From NCBI GenBank assembly GCA_964486825.1, contig CAZAQS010000307.1, positions 1 to 5,551 on the forward strand: a stretch of DNA of 5,551 nt, read 5' to 3'. The position numbers and the translations under genes are program-made. This stretch comes from CAZAQS01 sp964486825. Lineage in GTDB: Bacteria > Chloroflexota > Anaerolineae > Anaerolineales > UBA4823. Each line of letters begins with the position of its first letter. Within the stretch, counting starts at the first letter, position 1. The notes beneath the pieces were generated by a model, which made no database searches, had not been told where the DNA came from, and saw only the letters and a list, made by a program, of their open reading frames with translations. Shown one piece after another: positions 4,252 to 5,551 of the stretch.

Positions 4252-5551
4252 ATGGAAGCCAGAGGCAGTTACCAACCCTACCGCAGCATCCGGTTCCGGC
4301 TGCTGCTTCTGTTGGCCATCATCGCTACCAGCGCCGTTTTCGTGATCGCTGTCATTGCAGTATCCAGCACTCAGATCCAAGGCCGCAACAGCCAGGAAGT
4401 AAGCGGGCGTGCTCTTCGCCAGCAAGCGGAGATCTACTTGCTCCAGCTCACAAGAAGCAGCGCCAAAGAGTACGACCTGGGAATGGACCAAATCGCACAA
4501 GAAGCCGGTGGATTGGCTGCCTACGCCGCGGCAGTGTTCGAAAACCCGTATGCCTTCGATACTAAAGCCTATTGGAACTCTGAAGAACATCTCATAGAAG
4601 GTCCGGAAGGACATTTATTGAACCCTAGCGGGGATGTGAGCAGTGTGTTCGTCCCGAACAATAGGGAGATTACAGAAGCGCTGTTGCAGGATATCGAATT
4701 GAGCGCTTACCTGGACCTGGTCTTCCCGAATATTCTCGAAAAGAACCCTAATATCGAAGCAATCTATTTCGCCACACCGAACGAGGTGGTTCGCTATTTC
4801 CCCAATATCGAGCTCGGTTCTGTTATTCCACCCGACTTCCAGGTGAGTGAGCGGGTCTGGTTTAGCGGCAGCCTCGAGCCAGCAAACCCGAGCAAGGCCT
4901 CCTGGTGGACGCCCGTATACCTGGATGCAACCGGGTTGGGGGCGGTTACTACCGCAGCCTCACCGGTCTATACTCCAAGCAGTGAACTTGTGGGTGTAGT
5001 TGGCCTGGATGTTAGCCTGAACGAAATGAAAAATAATATCGAGGGGTCTAAAGTCCTGGAGAGCGGCTATTCCTTCCTGATCGACGAAACCGGGCATGCG
5101 ATCGCGCTTTCTGACCGGGGCTTTCTGGATATTATGGGATACCCGCCTGGTGAGGGAGATGTAGGAGCGGATTTAAGTGGGGCCCAAACCGCCTTCGGTC
5201 CGATCATTCAAAAGATGACCAACGGCGAGAGCGGATTTGGAACCGTAAAGGTAGCCGGGAAAGAATTGTTCGTCGCCTACGCTCCCTTGGAAAGTACCCG
5301 TTGGAGCCAGGCCAGCGTTGTGGCGGCTGAAGACGTGCTCCGTACGGTAGCAGAGCTCGAGACAGAGCTCCAAGATACCACCCGTTCTCTGGTAGTGCAA
5401 CGCATCCTGCCGGCGAGCGCCCTGATCTTCGTCCTGGTTCTGGTAGCGGGCTGGATCATGACAAACCGCCTGATGAAACCTATCCGAAACCTGGCAGCAG
5501 CTGCCCAGGAAATCAGGGCCGGACGATGGGATATAGAAGTACCGGTGGTTC
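4252..5551 (+). CDS. dCache-HAMP transmembrane receptor, 3' end outside window
   Basis: The frame is open from ATG 4252 to the end of the window, 433 codons plus one base, so the protein is incomplete. TM1 lies at about 16-38, after a short basic N-terminus. An extracytoplasmic double-Cache sensor spans about 40-383. TM2 lies at about 385-404, and a HAMP linker begins at 405 (NRLMKPIRNLAAAAQEIRAG). Membrane-distal Cache hallmarks are IEAIYFATPNEVVRYFP (168-184), RVWF (201-204), WWTPVYLD (218-225), and SPVYTPSSELVGVVGLDVSL (237-256). The membrane-proximal Cache contains SGYSFLIDETGHAIA (271-285) and FVAYAPLESTRWSQASVV (340-357). R201, W203, F204, Y223, D225 and D253 sit where amino-acid-binding dCache proteins place ligand contacts, with F in place of Y at 196 and 204. 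The output domain lies downstream and could be a histidine kinase, a PP2C phosphatase, a cyclase or a chemoreceptor. A histidine kinase is my guess from the two receivers upstream. Confidence 0.88.
   Translation, partial: MEARGSYQPYRSIRFRLLLLLAIIATSAVFVIAVIAVSSTQIQGRNSQEVSGRALRQQAEIYLLQLTRSSAKEYDLGMDQIAQEAGGLAAYAAAVFENPYAFDTKAYWNSEEHLIEGPEGHLLNPSGDVSSVFVPNNREITEALLQDIELSAYLDLVFPNILEKNPNIEAIYFATPNEVVRYFPNIELGSVIPPDFQVSERVWFSGSLEPANPSKASWWTPVYLDATGLGAVTTAASPVYTPSSELVGVVGLDVSLNEMKNNIEGSKVLESGYSFLIDETGHAIALSDRGFLDIMGYPPGEGDVGADLSGAQTAFGPIIQKMTNGESGFGTVKVAGKELFVAYAPLESTRWSQASVVAAEDVLRTVAELETELQDTTRSLVVQRILPASALIFVLVLVAGWIMTNRLMKPIRNLAAAAQEIRAGRWDIEVPVV

Noticed and set aside
4159..4614. 151-codon open frame on the minus strand
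   Set aside because: It lies opposite the end of the six-TM gene and the start of the dCache receptor, both of which have clear family motifs and ribosome binding sites. Its product shows no recognisable domain.
5350..5372. Repeated CAGAGCTC in the dCache receptor gene
   Set aside because: The two copies encode a Glu/Leu-rich helix before TM2 (AELETELQ), and the repetition follows from the heptad-like amino-acid pattern.

Overview
The window looks like bacterial chromosome, most likely Chloroflexota of the Anaerolineae type. This rests on protein style, not on a search. The window has several transmitter-less GAF proteins, a six-helix membrane GAF protein with a half-length second GAF, a double-Cache/HAMP receptor, moderate GC, and a tRNA gene without an encoded CCA end. 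The lineage is an inference, roughly 0.65 confident. Everything recognisable lies on the + strand and belongs to one theme, signal transduction. There are no mobile elements, CRISPR arrays or rRNA.

Layout: bases 1-72 are tRNA-Gly(CCC), followed by a T-run. Bases 81-272 are an AT-rich regulatory stretch. It holds a perfect 9-bp inverted repeat with 21-bp half-site spacing (163-192), a candidate extended -10 promoter (TGCTACAAT, 221-229) and a small tandem 8-mer (240-255). Two stand-alone CheY-like receiver proteins follow (273-680 and 667-1155), whose frames overlap if the second starts at GTG 667. The second may instead start at TTG 760, behind a near-perfect Shine-Dalgarno. A 96-bp gap with a plausible sigma-70-like promoter (1169-1196) leads to three tightly packed genes. 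These are a soluble two-GAF protein with a very basic N-terminus (1252-2553), a six-TM protein with coiled coil, GAF and half-GAF (2550-4241, ATGA overlap), and a dCache-HAMP membrane receptor (4252 to the window end, incomplete at its 3' end).

How the parts may work together: the three larger genes are sensory modules, and none shows a histidine kinase, cyclase, phosphatase or DNA-binding domain within the window. The two receivers are outputs or phosphate carriers without an effector. The missing transmitter is probably encoded downstream, most simply as the C-terminal half of the dCache-HAMP protein or as a following gene. My reading is a split multi-protein phosphorelay in which extracellular (Cache), membrane (six-TM) and cytoplasmic (GAF) sensing sit on separate chains. 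The Cache domain carries much of the residue pattern known from amino-acid-binding dCache sensors, which gives a testable ligand hypothesis.
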